From: Aureobasidium sp. EXF-3400 | Taxonomy: Eukaryota > Ascomycota > Dothideomycetes > Dothideales > Saccotheciaceae | Assembly: GCA_024195585.1 (NCBI GenBank) | Contig: SWBL01000057.1 | Location: 119,389-183,388, forward strand | Direction of reading: 5' to 3' | DNA: 64,000 nucleotides | Part shown: one piece after another, positions 20,510-33,700 of the stretch | Numbering within the stretch: position 1 is the first letter of the stretch | Layout: each line of letters starts with the position of its first letter | Notes under the pieces: generated by a model | What the model saw: only the letters and a program-made list of their open reading frames with translations | Databases searched by the model: none | What the model was told of the DNA's origin: nothing | Made by a program: the position numbers and the translations under genes

Positions 20510-22346
20510 CGACCATCTATACAAATTCAACATACATCTCTATGATCATCGTCGACATTCGATTATGATGGGTTGAGCTCCGGTATTTCTAGCTGGTGGG
20601 GGAGGGGTAGCATGTTTGACGTGGAGTATACACTTGTTGGCAACACATCAGTCACCTCGTCATACCTTCTTCTCTTTTTCCCTCGTTCTCCTCCGGTCTG
20701 TATTCGTACCTGTGTTTGAATGCCGCGATACTGGTTCAAACCCCCATTCCTGTTTCTTCCAACATGTTCACTACAAAATAATCCGATCTATTATTCACCT
20801 GAGAATCAAGCTCTGTGTCGCATCCGATTGCCCGTATGCCGTAATTTTGATCAGGTACTCAAGAGACGCAAAAGCTGTATTGATCCGAAAGAGATTTGAA
20901 GTGAGAAGTCGCCAAACATCAGAGAGACCAGGCCGTAATTGAGATTCAGCGCAAAGGCCATGAGGTTCGTTGATGACGGTTCTTGCGAGATCTCACCTCT
21001 GTACGGGGGGCCAAAACCCTGAAGCCTCGCGCTAATGCTTGCGTTTTTGAGGCAGTGCCTGCAGCGTACTCGTACCTACCAAGCGTCGAAACCCCTTGAC
21101 CAAGCGAAAGACCATACAGCTGAGGATGAGAATAAAAGCTAGGACGCTGCATCGCGAATTATCTCTTGCCGGTCATATTCTCACTGAGCAATTGCGAACT
21201 CAAGACAAATCGAAGACTTTGTTGTTAGACGCCTTTCACTTCCCAAATTTCCTGGAAGTTGAATCGATTCGTTACGATCTCTATTTTAACACGACTTGAG
21301 TTCCAATAAACCTATACGCCAATCAACAACTCGTCCGGAAATTGGGAGATACTCTGAGATGACGACAGAGAAACTGTGCAGGTGTTGTTGGGAAATCTTT
21401 CGTTTTCATCATTGTATTGCCATCGCTGTTGCAGAGCAGAGCAGTGAAGTATCTCGGTATGAGTATTGTGGTGGGTGCCGGCCTGTTCGGAGATCGCTCG
21501 CGCGTCTCGTCTTGTGGCCGACCGAAGGTCCTTCAGTATACATGTAGAGCCACAAGGCGTGGAGAGGCTGCTCAGTCAGCAAATGATTCGCCCTGCTTTA
21601 AGGAAGCCACGCAGCGAGTATGGCCGCCAGCTGCGCCCCTAAAATCTTTGCCTGCTCTGTACGTACCAATCGCCGTCTCCAGCAAGCGCCAGGTTACGCT
21701 CGTTTTGCAGCCGTTGTTGCTTCCCTCTCTCCATACCAGACGTCTGGGTAAGCAGACATCATGGCATACCTCGATAGTTGCAGTCTTCCGACTTCAATAT
21801 TATGCTTCTCTTCCCTTGCATCCTCTTCTGTGCCATTTTTCATATCTTTTGGTCATCTCAGCTTCTGCTACAATGGTTTTTCTTACATGCATGAGTAGTC
21901 CCTATAGATAATCGCGTCTAGGTGCATTGATATGATTGAAGTCGTTAGTTCTCACCTATCGACTCGTATCTTATCGCGAAGCAAAGCGAGTAAATCGACG
22001 ACGGTACCTTCTGCATCCGTCAAGTTTAATTGGAGAGAAGAGCATCACGGCACGCAAGCATCACTTCAGATCAACTTCATGACAATCGGCAACGAAACAG
22101 ACCAAAAATGCAAACTTAAAGAAAATCATAAGTTGGATATTCATAGCAACCATCTCTGTTGGAGATAATAGTATGATCAATCAAATTCCTCTTCATAAAC
22201 TCATTACCCATACTTCTATTCCAAGAGGGATTCCTTTGCCCTAAGTGAAAACAAAACACTTCTTTGGTCCCAAAACCCATCGATCCTTGATGCTCAAGAA
22301 CAAAACACCAAACCAACAGCACCCACGCGATCCTATCAACCCCGCT
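20510..22346. other. intergenic before the 3' end of the GT2 gene
   Basis: No gene was recognised in 1.8 kb. Frames such as 21417-21911 have no domain-like features and start in sequence without coding character. A B-box-like GGTTCAAACC at about 20732 has no matching A-box or cloverleaf. Confidence 0.4.
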
Positions 22347-25011
22347 CTACCACGTAAACAGCATCAAACTAGGGTTCAGCGCAATCGGCAACATGAAATG
22401 ACTAACAACCACAGTCGCCAACGGATAAATAGCAAAAAACTGATCAATCCTCCAGAAATCAGGAACCACAGTCGCAAGCACCACTATACCAACCGAAGCA
22501 GCAATACAAGACAAGAACGTAAACTTGAACTTCTTGATCACTTTGGGCACTTCTTGGAAGAAAGTAGTGTTCTCTGCTTCTTTGGAGGTAGCGCCCCAGT
22601 TCATGTCGATGCCGACGAGATGGGATAGCAGAGCCTGGGATACGTGGAGGGAGAGGCCGCCGAGGAAGACTGACATGAGTGGAATCCACATCAGATTGGT
22701 GAATAGTGCTTTGACCAGTGATTGTTCTCCAGTGCGGTAACGGAGGACGGCGAGAGCGAGATTTCCAAGGCCTGTAAATACCACAATGATCGAGAGGTAA
22801 ATCTGGAATGAGTTGAGATAATACTTATCGAGAATGGTGTTGTACCAGCCAACGATGAAGTAGTTCATCAGAGTGAGCAACCATGCACATCCGATAGCGT
22901 AGTACGTTCCGATGTACGACAGGATGGTAAGTTTCGATGGCAGTGGCATTCCCGAAGTGATGAAGGAGCGGAACAATTTCGTGAACGGTCCTCGAGTCGG
23001 CCAGTATCGTAACGGATGGAACAAAAGTTCGCTGCAGCCGTATGCATACTTCTCCCAGCGGGCTAGCTCGTCGTAGACGGTGAGAGAAACTCCCTCCTTG
23101 AAGCCGTCTCCTGTATAAGCAGCGAATCGCACAAGATACCCCTCTGATTGCAAGCGGAGAGCCATGTCAAAGTCTTCCGATACGGTGGCCTCTGACCAGT
23201 ATTTCTCCCGCAGATCCTCGGCACAATCATACGCAATATCTTGGACTGCAGACCATCGGAGGATGGCATTGTGTCCAACAAATGGTGCAACGTCACCATT
23301 AGCGATACCGTACTTGATCTGCGTGTACACCATGTTTGTGAAGAATGTGATGCCATTCTCGAAGAAATTTTGGGTCACATTCATGACACCCGATGTGTAC
23401 TGAATGATGGCGACTTGTGGTGAGTTTGTCATCTCGCTGACCGCATCAAGCAGACAGTCGGTCGGCACTCGCGTGTCAGAGTCGATGAGAAGGATAAAGT
23501 CGCCCATACGGACATTGCCATCGGCCCAGGTTCGGTTCTCGTCCTCTTCGATGACTTCCTCCAGCGCTTTGACGTACAAAGCAGCCTCGTCCATTTGAGT
23601 CCAGCGTGGTGGTCTAGGGCTTGGCTCCATCATCTTTTCCTCGACTCGATTGCTGACCCAAAGAGCATAGTTCATGTTCGAGGCTTTCTTGAATTTGCCT
23701 CGTCTGACGAATGGAACGGGATGGTGCTCTCCTTTGGGATCATGACGAGGGCGTGCTACCCATCCAATACTATGTTCTTCATAGAAATCCTGACGAGCTT
23801 GGGCTTCTTCACGAGACAGCAGCTGCATACCATCATCATTGATGAAGATGTTCGCTGTTCCGCCTTGCATCTCATAGGTCGAGATGGCAGCTTTGATTGA
23901 GAACACCGTTGGGGCGATGACAGTCTGAAGGCCTTCCTTATAGACAGGACACTGAATCGTGACGTGTGGCAAGGCCGAGTTACTTGGGAGTCGCTTTGGC
24001 GGAAGTCCGGAGTAGAATTTGGTGTTGCTCTGTACCTGGCTGATGGGGCCGAAGATCTGGAAGGTGCTTCCAACGAGAGCCTGGAAGAAGAAAAACGAGA
24101 CCCAGATGGTCAGTGGAACCGTCGCTACCAACGCCAAACGAGTGTAGCTGTTGTCGAGAGCAATCTCCTGCGCAATCTTCCTGTAGCCTATTCCGAGAGT
24201 AAGGATGATTAGACAAAGCGTTATTGAAGTCGTGATCGAGTGGAGTAGCACTATGCGGCGGGGCTTCTCTGTCAAGTCTTCCTGGCTTTCAGTGGTGTCC
24301 AGTTCGTGAATAGACACGCCGCTGCTCTTGTTGGCCTTCTCCGAGTATTCCTGTTCGGCATTCATGTTCCAGATCAGGTCCATGATACCCTTCTCGAGAG
24401 CTTGGGCACGGCTGATGAGTTTCTCTGGCTGGTCGTCCCAGACCACCAATATTCCTCTGTCGGCGATGAAAGCAGCAAATTGATGTTTTGCACAACGACT
24501 CAAATATGAAATGTCGGGAAGGACTTGGAGCCGAAGCTTCTCACTAATTGGGATGGAGCTTTGATCATTGCTTTGCATAAGGATCTTGATCACACGCGTG
24601 TTGACCGTCATGGCGCTCTGATGATTGGTGAGTATGTGTTCAGATGATTGGGATATAGATGCTTACCTTGACATTTAGTGCCTTGACCGCATCGTAGAAG
24701 CCATCAGGTCTGCACAAGTCCGGAGGACAACATACGTGTTGACCACGGCTTTGCTTGATCACCACACCCTCATCCTCATCTCCAGTGTACCAAAGCAATT
24801 TTGCCTGTTGGGACCAGATGTGGTTGACCATGAGCTCACACCGGGCGTCGTTCAGTCGATACATGGGAGATTGTGGGTCGGCGGACTCCTGTGACATGGG
24901 GGTGTGGACCGGGAAAGCCATCGGCGTGAGGGCACCGCTTGCTGGTTCCTCAATCTCAGGCTTTACAACATCCTTGCTGGCTGGCTTGCGAAAATATGAT
25001 TTCAGACCCAT
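22347..25011 (-). CDS. membrane GT2-family glycosyltransferase for hyphal growth
   Basis: Polytopic processive-type glycosyltransferase of about 871 residues. Exons are 25011-24667 and 24617-22347 (minus), with a 49-nt intron (GTAAGC...ATCAG) that joins the N-terminal 115 residues in frame. Two spans lie before the catalytic domain (around LCLIILTLGIGY and VPLTIWVSFFFF) and about four to five follow it. GT2 motifs are clear: INDDG, LLIDSDTRVP (the DxD), SEDFDMALRL (ED) and the acceptor-site ARWEKYAYG. The protein resembles the fungal type-2 glycosyltransferase described from Zymoseptoria tritici and Fusarium graminearum as needed for hyphal growth on surfaces, probably making an outer-wall polysaccharide. 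Chitin synthase is unlikely because its QRRRW motif is absent. The polymer is not known from sequence. Confidence 0.82.
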
Positions 25012-27753
25012 GATGAGTGGTGGGCAACGGGTATCTCGCGACAGCACTCAAGCTTGAGTCGTGGATCCAAGGGAAGTGTTGTACTTTTGTTGTAAAAGGT
25101 CGAGTTGATTAACAAAGATCGGCGACGGAAAGGTAGATATGAGTATAAGGCCGTCTCGGTGATAGATCAATTCGAAGGTCGAAGTATGACGCTCCGAGAT
25201 GCTTTTATAAAGCGTTATCGCCCGTTGGGACTGTACACACCATCTCGAGTTTATCGCTCAAGCTCGGTTCAAGCATTTGAGTGTGGCTCTTGCATTGCAG
25301 TAGGCGTTCCAGTTCGAGGCTTGACGTCCAGACTTGGTTCGAATATTGTTTTGCTGCCTGATCAAAGATAGCTTTTCAGCTAATATAATGCACTGCATGC
25401 ATGCTGCAGGTGTCAGCAGAGGATTCACGCTCACATATTGGGACTGAATTTCAGCTCGCTTCCGCCAGAATTCATGATCGTCGACGGCCTCGGTTGTTGA
25501 AGATCGTTGCATAAAGCTTTAGATTGCTGCAGCAAGCTTTGTCATGTGCAGATTCAATGCACCAGGCCCGGATCGTCGACGTAGAAGACGGTATAGGATT
25601 TGGAGGCTTAAGCCTTGTGTCTCGGAGCAGACGTTTGTGAGAAAAGGAAGAACCAGAAGACAGGTTATGACGGCAAGATCGAACGTCTCCGCTGGACGCT
25701 GGAGGTGACGGCCGTTGGGTTCGCTGGTAGAGACGTTTTTGCAGTTATATCGCTCATGCCGTCTGAGACTAGCTTCAAATCACGTTCAACATGTTGCGAC
25801 TTCCAGATTTGTTAACTGATGTCCGTGCAAGATCTTGGGGAATCTGTGTTGTGCGGGTGAGATCTTGAATCCTTGCCTAGTGTAGAACTTCTTGTCAAGA
25901 CTCAAGACGTTCTCCAGTATAACTTTTTGCTAATCCGAATGTAGTCGGTGAAAGTGCCGAGGAAAAAAGGTTGATTACACTGGCACCACACTGCAGTCAG
26001 TATTTCCTCGGGGCCAATGTTCGCACTGCCGGTGCTCTAAAGTTAGAGATTGGGTGCTGTACGCACAAAAAAAAAACAATGTACATGTATGCAGGTCCCA
26101 GGTCCCAGGAACAGAGCAACGCCGTCTCGATACTAGCGAAGCGCGGCTCGTCCATCGGGTCCTGCCCCTCGTTACTTACTACTTGCTAACTCTGTCTGCT
26201 GCCGGGAAGCTGCCGCTCTGCATGTACTCGATACCTCTAGCCATTGTAGGAAGGAAGTCGATCTCTTAAGGTTGGTCTGCACGGCGAGAGCTGCCCAGCA
26301 GGAAAGAGGGAAGTTGAACAGACTTGCCAAACCTGCATGAAATTGTCAGTTGAGCCGCGACTGGCGGATAAGTTCGTGGCTGCAGGCGATAGTATCTGCA
26401 TATTGCATGGAGCGGCCCAGAATGCATGCATCATCGCGTGTACAAAATCCCCCGAACGCATGGCCCAACGTTCCCAAAAGAGGTTTCTCTGCTCCAAGAA
26501 TGAAGAGACAAGATACCTACCTGCCCCCCCACGAACAATTCAAATCATCCCCAGACATTTCGTCAACCCGTTGGAAGTTGAGACAAAGTTGGAACAAGGA
26601 TAAGCTTATAGATGCGCTAATGCTGCCGTATGCCGAGGTTTTTCCAACGGCCGGAGATAATCTGTTCCCAACATCTTGATGGCAACCAATCATGGCCTTG
26701 TTCGCTTCCACGCCAGACTCTCAAACTCGGCTACAGACTGTCAACGTGCGTAAGTAGGGTCCTCTGCAAGCATGTAAATTGAAGTTCTCGAGCGATTCAC
26801 CCGATCGAAATACCCGGACCTAAGAGGTTCGGAATGTGCTCCATGTCGTGACTTTAACTTCTTCTTATACTTCGATACTCGAGCTCACCAATAGAGCACA
26901 GAAGCAAGAGTACGTGGCCCTCGGCAAGTGGGCCACTCCACTGAACTTTTCTACACATGATAGCTACGGCCGATGTTATCCACATTGTTGGGATTTCTGG
27001 TTGATATCTAGTTGCGGTCTCTGTCGACTTGGTAGCAGACATCAGAAGCCGGGCCATTCGGTGACAACCAGCATGCTCAATCACTAGATCCCGGGATTGC
27101 GCTGGAGATAATTAGATCCCAACTCTGATGAGCACTAATCGGGATGAGGCAGGTCGAAAAGGAAACGGAAGATCAGTATCATGCAATGTGATTATGCACA
27201 AGCGGCACAGCACACAACAATAGATGCCCCTCGCATCCCGCCGTCGATCAGAGGCACAGTCGCAATCACGACATTTCAGGGACCCGACAACTGGACGAAC
27301 CACAAAATATCATGAACTGCTGCATCTCTCGCTTTCTTCCTCTTGCTCTCGAGTATTAACCCCTTCTCATCTAAAGATACAGCAAAGTAAAATCTCCTCG
27401 CCTATGAAACCATCAACCTCTCTTTCATTGGTATCAACAACTCCGTTTCCCGATGCATTTCGTTCGCTTCTTCATATGCATCTTTGAGAGAAAGAAAAGA
27501 AAGGAAAAACGCCTTGGAGAATGCTTCCCATGATTGTAATGCCCTCCTGTATCCTCGCTATGCATGTAGCAAACTCCTCGTCTTCCCCAAGTCATGAAAG
27601 TGAGGTCCCATCAACGCCGTTTTCGCTGCGATTTTGTTGTTCAGTCTGGTCTCTTCCAGCAGAATTTGGTTTTCGTGTTCGTTCGGTCACTGTGGCTTGC
27701 AGTCGTTCTCCATGATGATTCAAGAGCTTGAAGGGCTTTTCCGAGACCGGGTC
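25012..27753. other. 2.7 kb intergenic region, no gene seen
   Basis: No frame with domain-like or codon-like character was found on either strand. It includes a 10-A run near 26068, a 7-bp tandem (AGGTCCC) near 26094-26108 and the probable 3' region of the deubiquitinase gene at the right. Confidence 0.4.
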
Positions 27754-30700
27754 CTACACTTCGTCCTCGAAGTCTGCAGCATCGCTCAAAGAGTCATCGG
27801 AGACCAAAGCTCCATTGTCTGAATCTGCATTCCTCGTTAGCATATGCTCCCCTGATCAAGGTCAACAGCTATGACTCACCATCATCGATCTCTACAATAT
27901 TGCTGTTCGAAGGCGCGTCCGAGGACGAACGCTCATCTTGCCAGTCGCGGATCCTGTCGCGTAGCTCCTCATGCTCGCGCAGAAGGTCATCGATGTTGCT
28001 AACCTCATCAAACAATTCCTGGACGGCAGCCTCAAGTTCGGTAGCCGCTTCAGATTCTGGCGCGCCGCTCTTCAACCATTCTTCCAGCTCTGTTTCAAGT
28101 CTTGAGGAGACTTGACTCAAGTATGTGCAACAGTCTTGATATGCGTCGATCGAGTACTCGTATAGGCTAGATGCCTGGCTTTTCTGAATAGGAGGAATCA
28201 ATTCGTAACCGAGGGCTTTGAGTAGTTCCTTGATAGAGCGTATCCTGTGATGTAGAACCTGGATTTGATCCAAGGAATATGGCTTGGGAAGCACACTTTG
28301 AACCAATACACCGGTTCTTAACCAGTTCCTGGCCTCTTTCTCAACGTCTGAATTGTCGCATATCAAAAACAGACGGGTCAGGATGGCTAGATGACGCGAC
28401 ATCATCAAAGGATGTACGGTGTGTACTTCAGCCACCATGAACAACAACTTCATCGCCGCCGGGTGGTTGTATTTCCTGGCCTCATGAGAAGTGAGAATTT
28501 TCCTTATCTCTTGGAAAATGTCTTCTTCAGTAGCCGATTTCATCTTCCGCTCGAGGAGGCAGAGAAGGGTAGACTCAGAGATCAAATCCCAGTCTGTGGT
28601 ACCTCCCAAGTTCATGATGAGGGTCTGCACTGCGTCATCATAAAGCTCGTGAGAGACTCTGTCGGCGTTGGCTAGAAGAGCGATCAATCTCGTCGGGGGC
28701 CATTCTTTCCAATCGCGGTTACTATTTAGTCAGTCAGTTACTGAACGCACGCAACACCAATGAGGGGTACTTACCTTCTCTTTGTATGATCGATTCCTTG
28801 CATGCAATGCTCCACGATCCAGTTAGTCCCTGCTGGAACGATACGTTCAAGCAGATAGTTGCGCTCTTCGCCGGTTATGAGCAGCATGTTTGTATCTGTC
28901 AAACGCTTGCTGGTGTTGAGTGCGATGGAACCACGAAGATCGACAAAGTTGTGAAGCAGGCCATATATACAGTTGACGATTGAGGCGTAATTTGGCCCGC
29001 GAGAGCTCGATCCGATGTATCGCATGATGTCCGGATGCTTTCTCTGCAAAACTGTGTCTTCCTTGATGAACAAGACTTCGAGACACCACACGAGAACATC
29101 TTTCTCAAGTAACACAAACGTTTCCTCAAGACCGAGCTCGGCGATCTGACGTATGAGGTCGAAATATTCCCACCAAACAACAGGCACACGCTCAAGAAGA
29201 AGAGGATGGAGGTCGAGTAGACCTTGAATGGCAGACACCACGGAGTTGTCTTCATCGTCCACGTCAACATATTCCGGATCGTGCTCACGAAGGTATCTGA
29301 AGCATGCCACGATTAGGCGATTAGTAGCGAGGCGTACTGTCCGTTTGTGGTGGAAAACGATACTCTTGGACTTTCCTGTATCGTTTCCTCGAGGCAAGAT
29401 GGCTTTCAGCATCCATCTCGCGAAATCTTTGCCACCGCATGCCAGTTTCTGGAGTAGCTGTGAGGTGAAGTCAACAGACTGAGGAGAGAACTCCTTGTCT
29501 AAGCTTGCAACAACGCGAGTGTAGTAACGCAGTAACATGGACATGGCCTTGAACGTAGCCCTACTGTTCTTGCTGTGGTCAGGCTCCTTAATCATGTCCA
29601 GGCTCCCGGCCAGGCCGCGGACAAACTCCAGATGACGTAACGAGAAGAGATGTAGACACAACATCTTATCCTCATTCTCTTTGTTGATCTTCGTCTCTAT
29701 GTCTTGAGGTAGCCTGACTCTGGCTTGCGGTACATAAGAGAACAAGGATTTGCTGGGAGCAAGGCATTTTGCGGACTCCGATATGGAAGAGAGGCGCTGA
29801 TAGAACAATACATATGCATTGTCCGACCGGAGACATGGAGATGAATCTCGTGATAGAGATGTCGACAAAGTGGGTACAAGTCCGCCTCGGGTCTCGCACA
29901 GAACTTCCTCGATGCTAGAAAGTCTGACGTTCTTGTCCTCAAATCGGTACCAACGAAGAGGTCCTGCATCACTGCATCCACGCTCGGCGGCGTACGACCA
30001 GTAGTGACCAAAGGTCAAAATTCCTTGATGGACGACCACACCGACGAGTTGGAAGACATCGGATTCGGTCGGACCCTCAACTCCTGCAAGGCGGTTAAGC
30101 TTGTACTTGCTCATGTCGATGCGCTCAGGGAAGTCGAATCGATCGTTGACCTTCTGGCCTCCATCGTAGGTTTCATAGCGGAAGCGTCTCAAGCCCAAGA
30201 CCAAATTGTCAGGGATGTGCTCGAAGGCAGTGCGCTGCACAGCATCGACTGAGACGCCTTCGCCAGACCCACAAGTAGTGCATCTGAACTTATCACTTCC
30301 TGCAAGAGTGGCCCCTTTCGTGTACTCTTCCAAACTTTCCTCGAGGGATGCCTTGTCTTTGACAACTAAAGACAGATTGAAGTATTCATCTGTGCTTTCG
30401 GAAACATGCTTGCAGCTCCCGATAGTCTGTGACTTGTTGACACCTCGGAAGAATGTTTTCAGAACATCCTTGGCTTCATCATTAGGCATGCTGTCTTCGA
30501 GCTGCCCGATCAAAGTCATGAAGAAGATGTGCGCATCGTCCTGCACTGAGCTATCAACGTTCAAAGCTTTGACAAGATCATCAGGCTGGTAGAAGATATC
30601 GTAGCTGTCCTGCATCGAAGCAAAAGCCAGTTTAAGCTCAGCAAGAACAATTTGCTTCTTCGAGTCAAGCACGGGTGTGTCGAATACAAACTTCCGGAAT

Positions 30701-33700
30701 TGAACATTCATGTAAAGCTGCTGGAGCAAGGAGTTGAAGTAACAAGTCTGCCCAAGGTTGGCCAGACCTGCGCAATTACCTTCTTGTCGGATGAAATTGT
30801 TGGGACCAGTGAAATTGAAGCTTTGATCGTTGTTGCAGTAACCAGCGACATCTTCGCAATGCTCGCTAAGGGTTTCCACTGTCTCAATGCTATCACACAT
30901 CAACCGAAGAAGGTCGTATATGCTGTCACGAGTCTCCACATAGATGACGGGCTGCAAGGTCTTGTCGAGCTTGAGGATCGGGAAGAGTAGAGCCTTGAAC
31001 AACTGCGAAGCAAGACTGCCCAGATTCAGTGCCTTATTCTGTGTAACAAGTTTTTGGACACAGCATCGGATCAACGAGACTAAGCCTAACACTCTTTTGT
31101 CGTCAAAGCAGTCCCCGTAGCGCTCCAGGTGACTCATTCCAAGAAGAGTCTTGGCAAAACGATCGATTGAGCTTCTCAAGAGTCCTTCGTCGCTTTCCAA
31201 GGTTCGATCAGCAGATACTGTCTCGACACTGACAAAGAACGCGTTGTCGCATATGAGTGGCTTTTCCAGAGCAGCAGGTACAAGATGATCAAGAGAGAGC
31301 CCGAGAAAGAATGCCTTGACCTCAGGAGAAGCTCTCTCGTCTTGAATAGCATTAAGAATAACTCTCGGGATAGTAGCTCGAAGATGATCGTTTCTGGTAA
31401 GAAGAATCCTCAGATGAATCGATATGACGCCGTCGGCAGCAATGAAGGCCGAACACACAGGCGGGCTCAGAAGGACGCTCTCCAACAAGCATTGATACAG
31501 CGCCCGTATCGCGAAATGCTGAATGCTATCACGATCAATCGACGCAGTCTTGTCTAAGAATTGTTTGATGTGACAAAGGACTTGATGGGTAAATCTGGCA
31601 GCGTCCTCGAAGTATCTTCCAGTCACATCATGGAGAGGCCGCTCTCTGAGCAACTCGAGTAAGGTTTCTGCTGTCCGCCAGATATCCGTGACCTCTCGTA
31701 AGGTATCGGTACGGCACAGCAGCTCTGTCAGAAGATGGACTCCTCGGAGCAGGAACCTCTCATCAGCGACACCGAGCGCGACTTGTTCCTTCAGCTGGAT
31801 GAAAAGAACCTCAATCGATGCTCGTAATCGCAAAGACGGTCCGGGAGGAAAAACCTGTTGGAAAGACGTTTCTGGGGCAGCGATCATAGCCCTGATCGGA
31901 CCAGGAAACTTGAGCCACTCAAGGATCTGCAGCACAATTTGTGCCTTCTTGTTCGAGTCATCGAGGAGGCCGTATAAGATGTCCAGATGAGATACTATCT
32001 CTTCTTCGATGATCGATCTTTCCGCGCTTTTGTTGGCCTCTTCTTGAATGCTCTCGAACGTGTTGCGCTTCTGTACGAGAAGAACATTGCCCTCCCCGAG
32101 GCCGAGCTGTGTGATCGATTGCTTTGGCTCGTGGGCAAAGTTGATCTTTTGTCCTGCGGAAACAACAGTATAACTCGCAAATCCAGTCTCGGAGGCAATA
32201 GCAGCATCCAGCTCCGAGCAATTTGCTGACTTGCTGATTGTTACCAATCTACTTTGCGGCTGTGCGTTGCCTTTGTGGATCCGGATAGGAATCTGAATGC
32301 TGTCTTGAGACAAGTCGGACCTTTTCTGCGAGATACCGCCAGATACTGCCTTATTCGACTGCTCGAGGATTGCACGAAACTGATTCGACTCGACCAGAAT
32401 GTGTAACAACATCTCTGCGGCCCTGGTTGCAGCGGTCCCTTGCTGAGCAATCTGTGTTATCAGCTGTTTGACTACCGAGACCTGATGGATCACAGCCAAA
32501 GAGGGATACTTGATAGCCTCGCCTTTGAAGAGTCTTTCCATGAGAAGCCTTGTGAATCCCTTGGCAAGCTCTTCTGATGGTACTGCAAGCGCAAATCTGA
32601 TCAGCTCCTCATCAAGCGACAAGAGGACAGTCTCATCAGACTTGTATTGTGAGTAATGAAATCTGAAGAAGTTGATGGTTTCGATAGTCGCTGACCCAGG
32701 TGAAATTTTTGGAAGATACTGATCGATGAATCGTCGATGAAAAGCCTGAAGCCCAGTTCGATGGGCTTGGAAGCACTTGGTGAAGAAACTCCATGCAATG
32801 TCCCGCAGTAGTGGTGTCGACGCATGATCGCCCAAGATATGTTGCAGTAGTGTCTCCTCTGAAGCTGCTGTGCTGTCGGACGAGCTTGAGATTGAAAGAA
32901 TGTGGGTCATGAGATCTAGACGACTCCACAATCCATGGAAAGAAAGCGTTCCACCATCACTCTTTGCTCTTGTGAGGGTTTTGACCAGCTCGTCGACACA
33001 TTGCTGGAACGTCAAGTATCCATAAACTTCGTGGGGCTGGACAGAGAAGTCTTCCTGCCTAAGAATACACACTAATGCTTGTACATAGCCAGTGGCATGC
33101 TCAGCCAGCGATGCAATAGGAGTAGCGCAAAGCTCGATAAGTTTGATAGTTTCCTCAGTGCTGCGCGGAGAGTGGATTGTCCGAAGCAGGTTTGCGAAGT
33201 TTCCCATCAGTACATTTTGCCTGGCATGTGGGATATTTGAGGATTCGATCTTGCTCAACAAGCTTACACAGGTGTGGATCAACTCATACTCGCCATCTGT
33301 CGAAGTTTTCAATATCTCTGTTATGAGAGTCTGAAGGAGCACTTCTGCATCCTTGTTGAATTGCGAGAGCGGGAGAACTCGGAACTTGTTGCAGAAGTAT
33401 ACTTTGGTGAAAGGCGACATGAATCTTGGAAGGAGTTTGAGCACATCGATAGCGCTCTGTGCGTCATCCGGTTGTTGAGAGTTGAAGGACACAGCCCAGA
33501 TCATATCGGCATCGCGTCTGGTGAGCGAGCCTGTAGCGGCCATGACCGCAAGGATGTTTGCAGTCCTTCCGATGAGCGTGGCATGCGATTGGGGTCCAAA
33601 TAGATAGCCTGTGATATCCTTTGCCAGAACGAACTTGGTCATGTAATCTTGCAAGAGCCGGTGGCAACGTGTGTCTAACTTTTGCTTGTTCACATGGATG

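Noticed and set aside
20700..20760. tRNA gene from B-box-like GGTTCAAACC
   Set aside because: No A-box or acceptor stem could be matched at the right distance.
21417..21911. 164-codon frame as a gene
   Set aside because: GTG- or similar start, mixed composition, no domain-like segment and no homologous neighbour frame.
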